The translations under genes were made by a program, and so were the position numbers. A DNA stretch of 64,000 nucleotides, taken from the NCBI GenBank assembly GCA_001604105.1, contig LVAQ01000014.1:79290-143289 (forward strand), written 5' to 3'. Positions 9,808 to 19,871 of the stretch are shown in pieces. Position 1 is the first letter of the stretch; the number at the start of each line of letters is the position of its first letter. This stretch comes from Clostridiales bacterium Firm_11. Lineage in GTDB: Bacteria; Bacillota; Clostridia; Christensenellales; Aristaeellaceae. A model generated the notes under the pieces. It did not search any database, was not told the origin of the DNA, and saw only the letters and a list, made by a program, of their open reading frames with translations.

Positions 9808-11109
9808 ATGAAATTTGGGAAAATGGTTGCGATCCTGCTCAGTATCCTCATGCTGATTGCCGCTATCCCTATGGCGGCTACGGCCGAAACGCTTACCTTG
9901 AGCGAAGAACCCATCACGCTAACGCTTTGGGATATCGCGACGGAAGATCCGCAAAAGTCGATCAGCGATGCGGCGGTACAGCGTTTTATGGATGCATACC
10001 CCAATGTGACCGTTGAGGTAACGCACACCCAGAATGATGCTTACAAGGAAAAACTGATTATTGCCATGAGCTCCGGCCAGTGCCCTGACATCTACATTCA
10101 CTGGGGCGGTGGTCCCATGAATGAGTACATCAACTCCGGTTTTGCCGCGGATATAACTGAGTTGTTTGAAACGTATAACACTGTGGATTTCCTGCCCTCT
10201 GCGATTGAGCAGTGCAAGTACAACGACAAAATGTACGCCATTCCTTATGGTGGTATTGGCGGCTGCGGTATTTTCTACAACAAGACCATCTTTGCGGAAA
10301 TTGGCGTGGAAGTGCCCACCACCATCGCAGAGTTGGAAGCGGTCTGCGATAAACTGGTCGCGGCAGGTTATGTACCTTTTTCCCTTGCTAACGGCTCCAA
10401 GTGGACCGGCTCGATGTATTTCATGTACCTGGCAACCCGTTTTGGCGGAACAGAAGCTTTTGCCAAGGCGGTTGAAGGTACAGGGTCGTTTACAGACGAA
10501 GCGTTTATGTATGCCGCCAGCACTATTCAGGATTGGGTTGGCAAGGGCTATTTCCCTGAAGGGGTCAATTCTCTGAGCACCGATGATGGTCAGGATCGTC
10601 AATTGATTTACCAGCAGAAAGCCGCCATGATGCTGCATGGCTCATGGCAGGCACGCTCCATGGAAGCGGATCAGGCCGATTGGTACAAAGCTAACATCGG
10701 TTACTTTGCTTTCCCGGCGCTGGAAGGCAGCACCTATCCGCAGAACATCGTCGTTGGTACGTCGATCGGCAATGGTTTCTCCTTCAACTGCGATGGCGAG
10801 AAGCTCAAAGCTGCATTCATCCTCGCTACTCAGTTCTTTAATGATGATATCTACAATCAGGCGCAACTGGATGCCAATACGATTCCTTCCATCGTGGGTA
10901 TGGGGGATACGATTCAGGATCAGTGCATGCAGCAGATCTGGGCAGATTTCTCGGCCGCTCCTCAAGTCCAGCTTTGGTATGACCAGTATCTGCCACCGGA
11001 AGTTGGCGAGAAGCATAAAGACCTCTGTCAGGATATCTTTGGCCTCACCATGACGCCGCTTGAAGCCAATCAGGCACTGCAGGATGCCATGGCAGCCTAC
11101 AACAAGTAA
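9808..11109 (+). CDS. CUT1 ABC importer, sugar-binding protein
   Basis: A 433-residue extracellular solute-binding protein family 1 member. Residues 1-27 are a signal peptide with an AATA cleavage region and no lipobox cysteine, so it is not an obvious lipoprotein. Motifs typical of the family include TLTLWDIATEDPQ and the DAYKEKLIIAMSSGQCPDIYIHWGG segment. The two permease genes follow, and then GH120 and GH43 glycosidases, so the ligand is probably xylo-oligosaccharide. AAGGAGGA precedes the ATG. Confidence 0.92.
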   Translation: MKFGKMVAILLSILMLIAAIPMAATAETLTLSEEPITLTLWDIATEDPQKSISDAAVQRFMDAYPNVTVEVTHTQNDAYKEKLIIAMSSGQCPDIYIHWGGGPMNEYINSGFAADITELFETYNTVDFLPSAIEQCKYNDKMYAIPYGGIGGCGIFYNKTIFAEIGVEVPTTIAELEAVCDKLVAAGYVPFSLANGSKWTGSMYFMYLATRFGGTEAFAKAVEGTGSFTDEAFMYAASTIQDWVGKGYFPEGVNSLSTDDGQDRQLIYQQKAAMMLHGSWQARSMEADQADWYKANIGYFAFPALEGSTYPQNIVVGTSIGNGFSFNCDGEKLKAAFILATQFFNDDIYNQAQLDANTIPSIVGMGDTIQDQCMQQIWADFSAAPQVQLWYDQYLPPEVGEKHKDLCQDIFGLTMTPLEANQALQDAMAAYNK

Positions 11110-11227
11110 AGCAAGGATTCCGGCAATGATGCCTGCATGCTAAATAGGCACATGCGATTGCGGCCTTCAGAGGTACTCTGGGGGCCGTGATCGTTAGGTG
11201 ATTTCCTGCTGAAAGTGGAGGGGTTTG

Positions 11228-12136
11228 ATGGTCAACAGACAACCAACGCTATCATTACAACAGCGGAGAAAAAGAAGCACAGCCGTAGCGGCAACATGGT
11301 TTTTGGCTCCCGCGTTGATTCTGATGGTTATCTATATCGCCTACCCCGTTGTGGAAACATTTCATATCAGTTTGTATACATGGAATGGGATATCGCCGGA
11401 TAGAACATTCATCGGATGGGGAAACTGGGAGACGCTGCTTCAGGACAGCCGATTTTGGCAAGCATTCATTAATAACATCAAAATTATGGTGTTATCCATT
11501 CTGATTCAAATCCCAATTGGGTTTTTGCTTGCCACTTTTCTGGATGCGGACAGCAAAAAGTTCAACCTATTCAAAGTCGTTTGGTTTTTGCCGCTGTTGA
11601 TGTCCTCAGTGGCAATTGGCTTTCTGTTTCAATATGCCCTCGCCACCAATGGCGGACTCATCTCCACTATATCCAACCTGCTGGGAGGAAAGAACATCGA
11701 TCTGCTAGGTTCGCCGGATCGCGCGCTGTATACGGTAATCGGGGTGATTGCGTGGCAGTACATCCCATTCTATATGGTGTATTTTTTGGCGGGATACAGC
11801 GGCTTTGATGATCAAATCTACGAAGCGGCGTTGATTGACGGCGCCAGCAGATCTACATTTATCAAGGTGATTGGGATGCCCATGATGAAACCGACGATCA
11901 TATCCGCGTGCATCATGTCGCTGATCGGATCGCTGAAGTACTTTGATCTTGTTTTTGTCATGACGGGCGGAGGACCGGGCTACGCTACGGACATCATGGC
12001 GACCTATATGTACAGTACTTCGTTTAAGTATTTTAAAATGGGCTATGGGTCTACGATCGCCGCTGGTATGTTCATCCTGATTACTGCCATCGCCGTTCTG
12101 GTTCGAAGGGTATTAACCGGAAAGGAGGAGCGCTGA
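11228..12136 (+). CDS. CUT1 ABC importer permease (MalF/UgpA type)
   Basis: A 302-residue membrane permease with six predicted segments. The cytoplasmic EAA loop, which contacts the ATPase, is YEAALIDGASRSTFIKVIGM near residue 200. The start at ATG 11228 is preferred over the adjacent TTG because GTGGAGGGG would sit too close to the latter. It forms a heterodimer with the next gene. No ATP-binding subunit is encoded here, so a shared MsmX-type ATPase elsewhere is expected. Confidence 0.92.
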   Translation: MVNRQPTLSLQQRRKRSTAVAATWFLAPALILMVIYIAYPVVETFHISLYTWNGISPDRTFIGWGNWETLLQDSRFWQAFINNIKIMVLSILIQIPIGFLLATFLDADSKKFNLFKVVWFLPLLMSSVAIGFLFQYALATNGGLISTISNLLGGKNIDLLGSPDRALYTVIGVIAWQYIPFYMVYFLAGYSGFDDQIYEAALIDGASRSTFIKVIGMPMMKPTIISACIMSLIGSLKYFDLVFVMTGGGPGYATDIMATYMYSTSFKYFKMGYGSTIAAGMFILITAIAVLVRRVLTGKEER

Positions 12137-12137
12137 T

Positions 12138-12986
12138 ATGAGGATGATTGTTAAGGAAGACAGGAAAAGTGTTGTCGCCTGGGCAATCGCCTTTGTGCTG
12201 GCGGCTTTGTGGCTCCTGATCGCCCTACTGCCCTTTCTGTACATGGTGATGAATTCGTTCAAAGGTCAATTTGAGATGCTCGTCAGCGGTGTGTTTTCCT
12301 TGCCGGAAGCGCTCAACTTTGATAACTACGTTGCTGTGATCAACGGCGGCTTCTTAGGCTATCTTTTGCGCAGCATCATTGTTACATCTGTTTCTCTGGC
12401 TGGCATGGTGCTGATATCTGCATTTGCCTCCTACCCGCTCTCCCGAATGAAGTTTAAACTACGCGGGTTTCTCTATGGATTGATTATTGCTTGCATGTCT
12501 ATACCCATGCATGTTACATTGATTCCTGTGTTTAAAATGACAACAGCCAGCGGGCTGTATGATACCTTATGGGCATTACCAGGCCCGTATGTTGCATTTG
12601 CCATACCGATGTCTGTTTTCATACTGGCGAACTTCATGAAGGGCATTCCCGTTGAAATTGAACAAGCGGCTGAAATCGATGGCTGTGGGAAATACAGGAC
12701 GTTCTTTGAGATCATCATTCCCCTTTCCAAAGCCGGCATTTCAACGCTTTGCATCTATAACGGTATCACGTTCTGGAATGAATTCGCTTTTGTGAAAACG
12801 CTGACGCAATCAGTTAAGGCGCAAACCTTACCCATGGCGATCAATAACTTCAAGGGCGAGCATTCGGTCAATATTCCTGTTATACTGGCAGTGCTGGCAC
12901 TTTCCGCACTGCCGATGATCATCATGTTTTGCATTTTACAGGATAAGCTGGTCAAAGGCATGACGGCTGGTTCTGTAAAGGGATAA
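12138..12986 (+). CDS. CUT1 ABC importer permease (MalG type)
   Basis: A 282-residue membrane permease, second half of the channel. The EAA loop is VEIEQAAEIDGCGKYRTFFE near residue 175. It starts one base after the upstream permease stop, with AAAGGAGGAG as ribosome site, so stoichiometric translation is likely. Six membrane segments are visible, the first at about residues 12-35. Confidence 0.92.
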   Translation: MRMIVKEDRKSVVAWAIAFVLAALWLLIALLPFLYMVMNSFKGQFEMLVSGVFSLPEALNFDNYVAVINGGFLGYLLRSIIVTSVSLAGMVLISAFASYPLSRMKFKLRGFLYGLIIACMSIPMHVTLIPVFKMTTASGLYDTLWALPGPYVAFAIPMSVFILANFMKGIPVEIEQAAEIDGCGKYRTFFEIIIPLSKAGISTLCIYNGITFWNEFAFVKTLTQSVKAQTLPMAINNFKGEHSVNIPVILAVLALSALPMIIMFCILQDKLVKGMTAGSVKG

Positions 12987-13060
12987 ATGGCTTTGCACAA
13001 CGCAAGCAGACGAACCCGCAACCCACGTACAACAAGCATACCGAAAGGATGGAGCAAATC

Positions 13061-15001
13061 ATGAAGGTTTATCATGTTGCCAAAACAGGCAGCGATAGCG
13101 CTCCCGGAAGTCAGGCAGAACCTTTTTTAAGCATAGGAGCGGCTGCGCAGGTAGCCATGCCTGGCGATCGCGTGATCGTCCATGAAGGGGTTTACCAGGA
13201 ATGGGTCAAACCTCAAAACGGAGGGCTGAACGATGTAACGCGTATCACATACGAAGCCGCAAAAGGTGAAAAGGTACTGATTACCGGCGCGGAACGTATC
13301 ACCAACTGGGAACGCGTAGAAGCGGGCGTTTGGAAGGTGGTTTTACCGAATTCGTTTTTTGGTGCGTACAACCCGTATCGTGAGTCGCTGTATGGGGATT
13401 GGCTGGTGCATCCTCTGGATGGATCGGTGCATACAGGGGAAGTTTACCTCAACAGCGTTTCATTCTATGAGGCTAAATCGCTGGACGAGGTCTATCACCC
13501 GCAGATGCGTCGAATGGGTTATGCTCCGCCCTGGAGCCCCAATACGGAGGTCATCCGTAACCCCGATCAAACAATATATCAATGGTTCGCGCAGGTGGAT
13601 GACCAGCAAACAACCATCTATGCTAATTTCCATGATGCCGATCCGAACAGGGAGAATACGGAGATCAATGTACGCAAGTGCTGCTTCTATCCAGATAAGC
13701 CGCATGTAGATTTCATTACGGTGCGCGGTTTTGAGATGGCGCAGGCCGCCTGCCCCTGGACGCCGCCGACCGCGGATCAACCCGGGATGCTTGGCGCGCA
13801 TTGGAGCAAAGGCTGGATCATCGAGAATAATGATCTTCACGATGCAAAATGCAGCGCAATCAGCATCGGCAAAGATGGCAGCACGGGGCATAATCTGCAT
13901 ACCCGAACGCAACGCAAACCCGGCTACCAGTACCAGATGGAAGCAGTATTCAAAGGATTGCAGTTGGGCTGGTGCAAAGAGAAAATCGGCTCGCATATCA
14001 TCCGTAACAATATAATCCACGATTGTGGCCAGAATGGTATTGTTGGCCACATGGGCTGTGCATTCAGCCGGATCGAACACAACCACATTTTCAACATCGC
14101 CATCAAGCATGAGTATTTTGGCTATGAGATTGCGGGAATCAAGCTGCATGCGGCTGTGGATGTAGTCATTGAAAATAACCATATCCATGATTGCACACTG
14201 GGCACATGGCTTGACTGGCAGGCGCAGGGCACACGTATCACGCGCAATGTGCTCCACAGCAATGACCGCGATTTGATGATCGAGGTCACGCATGGCCCGT
14301 GCCTTGTGGATAACAACATCTTCGCATCCGCATACAATTTTGACAACGCCGCACAGGGTACGGCGTATGTACATAACCTGTGCTGTGGGTATATGCGGCG
14401 CATCAATGTGCTGGACAGAGCGACGCCGTACCACTTCCCGCACTCAACGCAGGTAGCTGGCTGCGCGGTGGTTTACAGCGGGGATGACAGGCTATACCGC
14501 AATCTGTTCACGTTCAGCGATAAAGCGCCGCAGGAAGGCTTTTTTGCGGGGACAGCGGGGTATGATGATTGCACGACACCTGACCAGTACCTGAAAGAAC
14601 TCGTTGCGCATGGGAATACGGATGCCCAGAAATACTATGATGTAGCGCAGCCCGTTTATGTGGGAAACAACGCTTATTATGGTACGGCACAAAGCTTCCG
14701 CTGTGAACAGGACGCTATGGGCACGCCTGGCTTTGCAACGGACGCCAGGGTTGTTGTGGAAGATGGAAAAGCCTATCTGGAACTTGCGCTTCCTAAGAAG
14801 CCGCTTGGCGATGAAAACGGCTACCTGTGCACGGCAAGCCTGGGGATGCCGCGAATCACAGAGGAGCTTTTCGAGAATCCAGATGGAACGCCGATTATCC
14901 TCGATCATGATTTGACAGGGGCAAAGCGGGATGGCATTACGACAATCGGCCCGCTGGAGGCGCTTGATGCGGGTAAAAACCGTATACTTGTATGGGCGTG
15001 A
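13061..15001 (+). CDS. GH120 beta-xylosidase (XylC-like), right-handed beta-helix enzyme
   Basis: A 646-residue protein closely resembling the GH120 beta-xylosidase XylC of Thermoanaerobacterium, from memory of that sequence. Shared stretches include HVAKTGSD, IVHEGVY, PTADQPG, WSKGWIIE, HDAKCSAISIGK and AGIKLHAA. In XylC the nucleophile and acid/base are Asp382 and Glu405. Here Asp385 in TWLDWQAQ and Glu408 in MIEVTHGP keep the same 23-residue spacing. There is no signal peptide, so it acts in the cytoplasm on imported oligosaccharides. Start at 13061 is preferred because GGATGGAG sits at the right distance; the ATG 12 bases upstream lacks that. The importer is directly upstream and a GH43 gene directly downstream. 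Confidence 0.9.
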   Translation: MKVYHVAKTGSDSAPGSQAEPFLSIGAAAQVAMPGDRVIVHEGVYQEWVKPQNGGLNDVTRITYEAAKGEKVLITGAERITNWERVEAGVWKVVLPNSFFGAYNPYRESLYGDWLVHPLDGSVHTGEVYLNSVSFYEAKSLDEVYHPQMRRMGYAPPWSPNTEVIRNPDQTIYQWFAQVDDQQTTIYANFHDADPNRENTEINVRKCCFYPDKPHVDFITVRGFEMAQAACPWTPPTADQPGMLGAHWSKGWIIENNDLHDAKCSAISIGKDGSTGHNLHTRTQRKPGYQYQMEAVFKGLQLGWCKEKIGSHIIRNNIIHDCGQNGIVGHMGCAFSRIEHNHIFNIAIKHEYFGYEIAGIKLHAAVDVVIENNHIHDCTLGTWLDWQAQGTRITRNVLHSNDRDLMIEVTHGPCLVDNNIFASAYNFDNAAQGTAYVHNLCCGYMRRINVLDRATPYHFPHSTQVAGCAVVYSGDDRLYRNLFTFSDKAPQEGFFAGTAGYDDCTTPDQYLKELVAHGNTDAQKYYDVAQPVYVGNNAYYGTAQSFRCEQDAMGTPGFATDARVVVEDGKAYLELALPKKPLGDENGYLCTASLGMPRITEELFENPDGTPIILDHDLTGAKRDGITTIGPLEALDAGKNRILVWA

Positions 15002-15109
15002 CCATGCATGACGATTCATGAATGCGCTTATGATACGACCCTACAGGGGAAGATCATTCGTAACTTCAAGCCGCGGCCTGCCGAGCAGGTCATGAAAAGG
15101 AGATGCCCG

Positions 15110-16534
15110 ATGAGAAAACAAGCGTTCAACCCTTACCTTCCTTCCTGGGAATATATACCGGACGGTGAACCCTATGTATTTGGGGATCGCGTATATGTGT
15201 ACGGCTCCCATGACGCGTATAACGGGCATGTGTTTTGTATGGGGGATTATATGTGCTGGTCTGCACCTGTGGATGATTTGGCGGACTGGCGCTGTGAAGG
15301 GGTCATCTACCCACGCGTGGCGGATCCCCTCAATGCTGATGGCAGGATGTGCCTCTTTGCGCCGGATGTTACGGTAGGGCCGGATGGGCGGTATTACCTG
15401 TACTATGTGCTGGACAAGGCAAGCATCGTATCCGTTGCGGTGTGTGATTCGCCCGCGGGGCGGTACCGTTTCCTTGGTTACGTGCGCTACAAGGATGGCA
15501 CGCGGTTGGGCGAGCGCGCTGGAGATGAGCCCCAGTTTGACCCTGGCGTGTTGACGGAGGGTAATAACGTTTACTTATACACCGGTTTTGCGGGCAAAGG
15601 GGATGAAACGCGGCACGGCGCCATGGTGACGGTGCTTGCGCCGGATATGCTGACGATTGTGGAACCGCCTGCCTTCATCGTGCCTGGTGTAGAATATGCC
15701 GAGGGTACAACCTTTGAAGGGCATGCTTTTTTTGAGGCTTCCTCCATCCGCAAATGCGGGGATACCTACTACTTTGTGTATTCATCCACACCAATGCACG
15801 AACTGTGTTACGCAACCAGCAAAAGCCCTACGAGCGGGTTTCGTTATGGCGGTGTGATCGTGAGTAATTGCGATTTGCATATCGATACCTACAAACCCGC
15901 CAATATGCCCGCCGCGTATGGCGGTAACAACCATGGCAGCATCGTTGAAATTCAGGGACAGTGGTATATCTTCTATCATCGACAAACCAACGGCACGTGG
16001 TACAGCCGTCAGGGATGTGCGGAACCCATCCAGATCAAGCCGGATGGTTCCATTTCGCAGGTAGAAATCACTTCCTGCGGCTTGAACGGAGGCCCGTTGC
16101 AAGGTGTTGGTGAATACCCGGCCCATATTGCCTGTCACCTGTTTACCAGAGAAGAACATATCATTGTTGGAAAGCCAGGCTTGCCAAAGATCATGCAGGA
16201 TGGACGGGATGGGGACCCCGAGATAGGTTATGTTGGCAGCGTTGTTGATGGCACCACCATTGGTTTTAAGTACTTCAATTGTTGCGGTGTGAAGCGTATC
16301 GGGGTTACCACGCGAGGGTATGCCGATGGCATTATTGATATCAAGGCGGCTTGGGACGGGCCGGCGCTGGCTTCAATTCAGTTGGCGTATACCAATGTTT
16401 GGCAGGAATACATTGCGGATGTTGACTTTCCCGATGGAAAGCAATCCCTGTATTTGACGTACCGCGGCGAAGGCTTAAGCGAGGGGCCTTTGGCGTTGAA
16501 ATCGATTCGCCTGCTGACAGATACGGCATCGTAA
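15110..16534 (+). CDS. GH43 family glycosidase (xylosidase/arabinofuranosidase type)
   Basis: A 474-residue inverting glycosidase with a five-bladed propeller domain. Likely catalytic residues are the base Asp18 (NPYLPSWEYIPDGEP), the pKa-tuning Asp86 (LFAPDVTVG) and the acid Glu209 (FFEASSIRK). The C-terminal ~150 residues look like a beta-sandwich accessory domain. No signal peptide, so it is cytoplasmic. Start at ATG 15110 is preceded by AAAAGGAG. The frame extends upstream to 15008 without a good site. With GH120 it would debranch and shorten arabinoxylo-oligosaccharides. Confidence 0.88.
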   Translation: MRKQAFNPYLPSWEYIPDGEPYVFGDRVYVYGSHDAYNGHVFCMGDYMCWSAPVDDLADWRCEGVIYPRVADPLNADGRMCLFAPDVTVGPDGRYYLYYVLDKASIVSVAVCDSPAGRYRFLGYVRYKDGTRLGERAGDEPQFDPGVLTEGNNVYLYTGFAGKGDETRHGAMVTVLAPDMLTIVEPPAFIVPGVEYAEGTTFEGHAFFEASSIRKCGDTYYFVYSSTPMHELCYATSKSPTSGFRYGGVIVSNCDLHIDTYKPANMPAAYGGNNHGSIVEIQGQWYIFYHRQTNGTWYSRQGCAEPIQIKPDGSISQVEITSCGLNGGPLQGVGEYPAHIACHLFTREEHIIVGKPGLPKIMQDGRDGDPEIGYVGSVVDGTTIGFKYFNCCGVKRIGVTTRGYADGIIDIKAAWDGPALASIQLAYTNVWQEYIADVDFPDGKQSLYLTYRGEGLSEGPLALKSIRLLTDTAS

Positions 16535-17094
16535 TCAGGGCAGAAGAAGCGGCGATGCATAGAAAGTCTTGTTTTCATGCGGAACATGGTTATGCCTTGC
16601 ATCTGCCTTAGCGTACAGGACGCAGCAGGAGTGGAATGCTGGTTGGAATGTCGTGCTGAAGAAAATCGGTAACACCGAAGATATTTTGAGAGCAGGGAAG
16701 CGAGCGTTTGCTTCCCTGCTTTGTCATGGAAAGCTGAACAGGCTAAGGGTATAACGCCACTGAGCATCAAAGCGACCAACAGAAAGGTTTGATTGGATTC
16801 ACACCGGATCAAATACCCAAAGTGCTTTTGAACAGATGCAGGAAGGGTACATGCCATGCAACGCGTAAAGGAACATGGCAATAGAAGATAGAAAGCTATA
16901 GGAAGATGATAAGCGGTGAAGGATCAGGCATATGGTTTCATGATGTGTGCGATGGCGTATCTTGGGAATGCCTTTCGATGCTGCTTTACGGGTGGCAGCG
17001 CAGCAATATAGTGGTTTAGCAACGCGCGGAATGCGGTAAACTACGTTTGTGACGAACTCCAGGACGGATGGTATACGAAAGGTTCGTGAATAAC
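16535..17094. other. Intergenic region before gapN
   Basis: Apart from the hairpin at 16691 I see no gene, RNA or clear promoter here. Short frames on both strands lack ribosome sites. Confidence 0.5.
16691..16720 (+). terminator. Terminator of the xylo-oligosaccharide operon
   Basis: Perfect 11-base stem AGCAGGGAAGC/GCTTCCCTGCT with an 8-base loop, followed by TTGT. Confidence 0.7.
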
Positions 17095-18561
17095 ATGTTC
17101 CAAAACCTGTGCGGCAAAGACAAGACGTATTGCAATCTTTATGACGGCGGATGGGTGAGCGCTTCATCCAATGCATATACGGACATTTTTTCACCGGTAG
17201 ATGGCTCGTTGATGGGCAAAGTACCTGCCATGACGCGCGACGATGTGGATCGTGCTGTGCGCAATGCTAAAGAGAATCTGCCGATTTGGGCGGAAACACC
17301 GATACACGAACGCGCCCGTGTGTTTTATCAGGCGGCGGAATTATTGGAAGCACATGCAACAGAGATCGCCCAAATATTGACGATGGAAATCGCCAAGGAT
17401 GAGAAATCATCTGTCTACGAGGTCAAGCGCACGGCAGATTTTCTTCGCTATACGGCGGATGTTGGCAAGAGCATTGCAGGCGAGGCCATCAGCGGGGATA
17501 ATTTCCCGGGCGGCAGCAAGCATAAGATTTCCTATGTCAATCGCGTGCCGCTTGGCACGGTGCTGGCGATATCGCCCTTCAATTACCCCATCAACCTATC
17601 GATATCCAAATTAGCGCCCGCGTTGATCGGCGGCAATACCGTGCTTTTGAAACCCGCCACGCAAGGCGCCATCAGCGCGTTGTATCTGGCGAGCATAATG
17701 CAGGAAGCGGGATTGCCCCGCGGTGTTCTTAATACGATAACCGGCAGGGGCAGCGAGATTGGGGATTATATCGTCACGCACCCGGGTATCGATTTTATCA
17801 ACTTTACGGGCAGCACGGAGGTGGGCAGGCACATTGCCAAGCTTGCGGCCATGGTGCCCCTTATGCTTGAGCTGGGCGGCAAAGATGCCGCCATTGTGCT
17901 GCCGGACGCGGATATGGATTTTGCCGCTGATAACATCATTTCCGGCGCATATGCATATGCTGGCCAACGGTGCACGGCGGTGAAGCGCATTCTTGCGCAA
18001 GATGATGTTGCCGATCAACTGGTGCCCAGACTGCTGGCTCGCGTAACAAACCTGAAAGTGGGGGATCCGCGTGACAACGCGGTGATCGTTCCCCTGATCA
18101 ATACCCATGCGGCAGATTTTGTGATGTCTTTGATTGATGATGCCATCGCAAAAGGGGCAAAGGTGATTGCGGGAGGCAAACGAAACGGGAATTTGGTGGA
18201 ACCCACACTGATTGATCATGTAACCACGGAGATGCGGTTGGCCTGGGAAGAGCCCTTTGGCCCTGTGCTGCCGATTTTGCGTGTCAAGGATACACAGGAA
18301 GCCATTGATATCGCCAACCAATCGGAATATGGCCTCCAATCCTCGGTATTTACCAATAACCTCCACGATGCGTTCTTTATTGCAAATCAGTTGGAGGTAG
18401 GGACCGTGCAAATCAACAATAAAACAGAACGCGGCCCCGATCATTTTCCATTCTTGGGGATCAAGGCATCCGGCATGGGCACGCAGGGCGTGAAGTATGC
18501 AATCGAGGCGATGACGCGCCCCAAGGCTGTTGTGTTTAACCTGGATGATCATACGCATTGA
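17095..18561 (+). CDS. gapN: NADP-dependent non-phosphorylating glyceraldehyde-3-phosphate dehydrogenase
   Basis: Aldehyde dehydrogenase superfamily enzyme that oxidises glyceraldehyde 3-phosphate directly to 3-phosphoglycerate while making NADPH. The 488-residue protein has the catalytic Cys293 in AGQRCTAVKR and the general-base Glu in LELGGKDAA. The C-terminal signature RGPDHFPFLGIKASG and VKYAIEAMTRPKAVVF is characteristic of GapN. Start at 17095 is chosen because AAAGG lies upstream; ATG 17068 in the same frame would add nine residues. It stands alone and provides NADPH during sugar catabolism in organisms that lack an oxidative pentose branch (inference). Confidence 0.93.
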   Translation: MFQNLCGKDKTYCNLYDGGWVSASSNAYTDIFSPVDGSLMGKVPAMTRDDVDRAVRNAKENLPIWAETPIHERARVFYQAAELLEAHATEIAQILTMEIAKDEKSSVYEVKRTADFLRYTADVGKSIAGEAISGDNFPGGSKHKISYVNRVPLGTVLAISPFNYPINLSISKLAPALIGGNTVLLKPATQGAISALYLASIMQEAGLPRGVLNTITGRGSEIGDYIVTHPGIDFINFTGSTEVGRHIAKLAAMVPLMLELGGKDAAIVLPDADMDFAADNIISGAYAYAGQRCTAVKRILAQDDVADQLVPRLLARVTNLKVGDPRDNAVIVPLINTHAADFVMSLIDDAIAKGAKVIAGGKRNGNLVEPTLIDHVTTEMRLAWEEPFGPVLPILRVKDTQEAIDIANQSEYGLQSSVFTNNLHDAFFIANQLEVGTVQINNKTERGPDHFPFLGIKASGMGTQGVKYAIEAMTRPKAVVFNLDDHTH

Positions 18562-18950
18562 TGCTGTATGGCCAGGGACTATCTGAAAGTATGGCTTGCA
18601 GGCGTACGCAAAGGGTTGCGTGCTGCTTGCGATGCGCTGTTTTTAGTTCCATGAATGGGTGCGGAAGCAGTAGCGCTTGACACACATATGCTTTAGGTAC
18701 ATTGATTTGCAGTGGTGCTTGGTATGTATTTCTGATACGGGTAGCAGTTATTTGAAAACTTGCTATTGACTTAAAGCTTGCTTTAGGGGCTATCATTGGA
18801 ATATACAAGCGCGACGCATCTGAAAGCCGATGTATAAGTCAACAGTCGCTGCGGTTGTAGTGCTACACACTTCTTATAGAGGAAAGCAGATGCCATGCCA
18901 GAGACCTACCGACCCTGTCTGTTATGAACACCATAAGGAGGGATATCATC
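18562..18950. other. Intergenic region with the aldo/keto reductase promoter
   Basis: Contains the MerR-type promoter at 18766-18796 and about 150 bases of untranslated leader. I see no convincing gene. Confidence 0.5.
18766..18796 (+). promoter_or_regulatory. MerR-type promoter with operator in a 19-base spacer
   Basis: TTGACT and TATCAT are separated by 19 bases instead of 17, and the spacer carries the dyad TAAAGC-TT-GCTTTA. This arrangement is the hallmark of promoters activated by MerR-family proteins. Confidence 0.75.
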
Positions 18951-19871
18951 ATGAGAACCATGAAACTGGGCACATCGGATTTACAGGTACCAGTGATTGC
19001 GGTTGGCTGTATGCGGATTACCAGATTGACCAAGCCCGAAGCGGAACACTTTGTGCAAACGTCTATCGACGCGGGTGCGAATTTCTTCGATCATGCGGAT
19101 GTATACGGCGACGGAGTATGTGAAGAAAAGTTTGCGGATGCGATTCACATGAACAGTACCGTACGCCAGAAAGTGTTTCTGCAATCCAAATGCGGGATAC
19201 GCAAGGGTGTTGCATTCGATTTTTCCAAAGAACACATCCTCAAGGCTGTTGAAGGTAGTCTGAAACGCCTGAGGACAGAGTACCTGGATATGCTGCTGCT
19301 GCATCGGCCGGATGCTTTGGTGGAACCCGAAGAGGTTGCCCAAGCCTTTGATATACTACAGAGCAGCGGCAAGGTGCGCAACTTTGGCGTTTCCAACCAG
19401 AATCCCATGCAGATACAGCTTTTGAAGAAAAGCGTCAAGCAGCCCATCGTTGCAAACCAATTGCAGTTGAGCATTACTAACGCAAACATGATTTCCCAAG
19501 GATTACATGTCAACATGCAGGATGCGCCAGCGGTGAACCGTGACGGCAGCATATTGGATTATTGCCGCCTAAACGATATCACCGTGCAGCCATGGTCACC
19601 TTTCCAATACGGTTTCTTCGAAGGTGTGTTTTTAGACAATGACAAGTTCCCGGTGCTCAACGCGAAGATTGACGAAATTGCTTCTCGGTATGCGGTTAGT
19701 AACACGACCATCGCAATCGCCTGGTTATTGCGCCATCCGGCACAGATGCAACCGGTGACGGGCACCATGAACGTCGAACGTTTGCTGGACTGCGTGAAAG
19801 CCGCGGAAATTCGGCTTACGCGTGAAGAGTGGTATGAAATATACCTTGCTGCGGGCAACATCCTGCCATAA
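18951..19871 (+). CDS. Aldo/keto reductase (YdhF-like)
   Basis: A 306-residue NADPH-dependent TIM-barrel oxidoreductase. The catalytic tetrad is visible: Asp47 in FFDHAD, Tyr52 in VYGDG, Lys80 in QSKCG, His118 in LLLHRPD. The pattern and the YGFFEGVF and VTGTMN segments resemble the YdhF subgroup. Substrate is unknown; a small toxic aldehyde is plausible because its promoter has MerR architecture. ATG 18951 is preceded by AAGGAGGG; the upstream in-frame ATG at 18924 lacks a site. Confidence 0.9.
   Translation: MRTMKLGTSDLQVPVIAVGCMRITRLTKPEAEHFVQTSIDAGANFFDHADVYGDGVCEEKFADAIHMNSTVRQKVFLQSKCGIRKGVAFDFSKEHILKAVEGSLKRLRTEYLDMLLLHRPDALVEPEEVAQAFDILQSSGKVRNFGVSNQNPMQIQLLKKSVKQPIVANQLQLSITNANMISQGLHVNMQDAPAVNRDGSILDYCRLNDITVQPWSPFQYGFFEGVFLDNDKFPVLNAKIDEIASRYAVSNTTIAIAWLLRHPAQMQPVTGTMNVERLLDCVKAAEIRLTREEWYEIYLAAGNILP

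Noticed and set aside
13460..14443. A 327-codon minus-strand frame within the GH120 gene
   Set aside because: Antisense to a gene with clear catalytic residues; no start signal.
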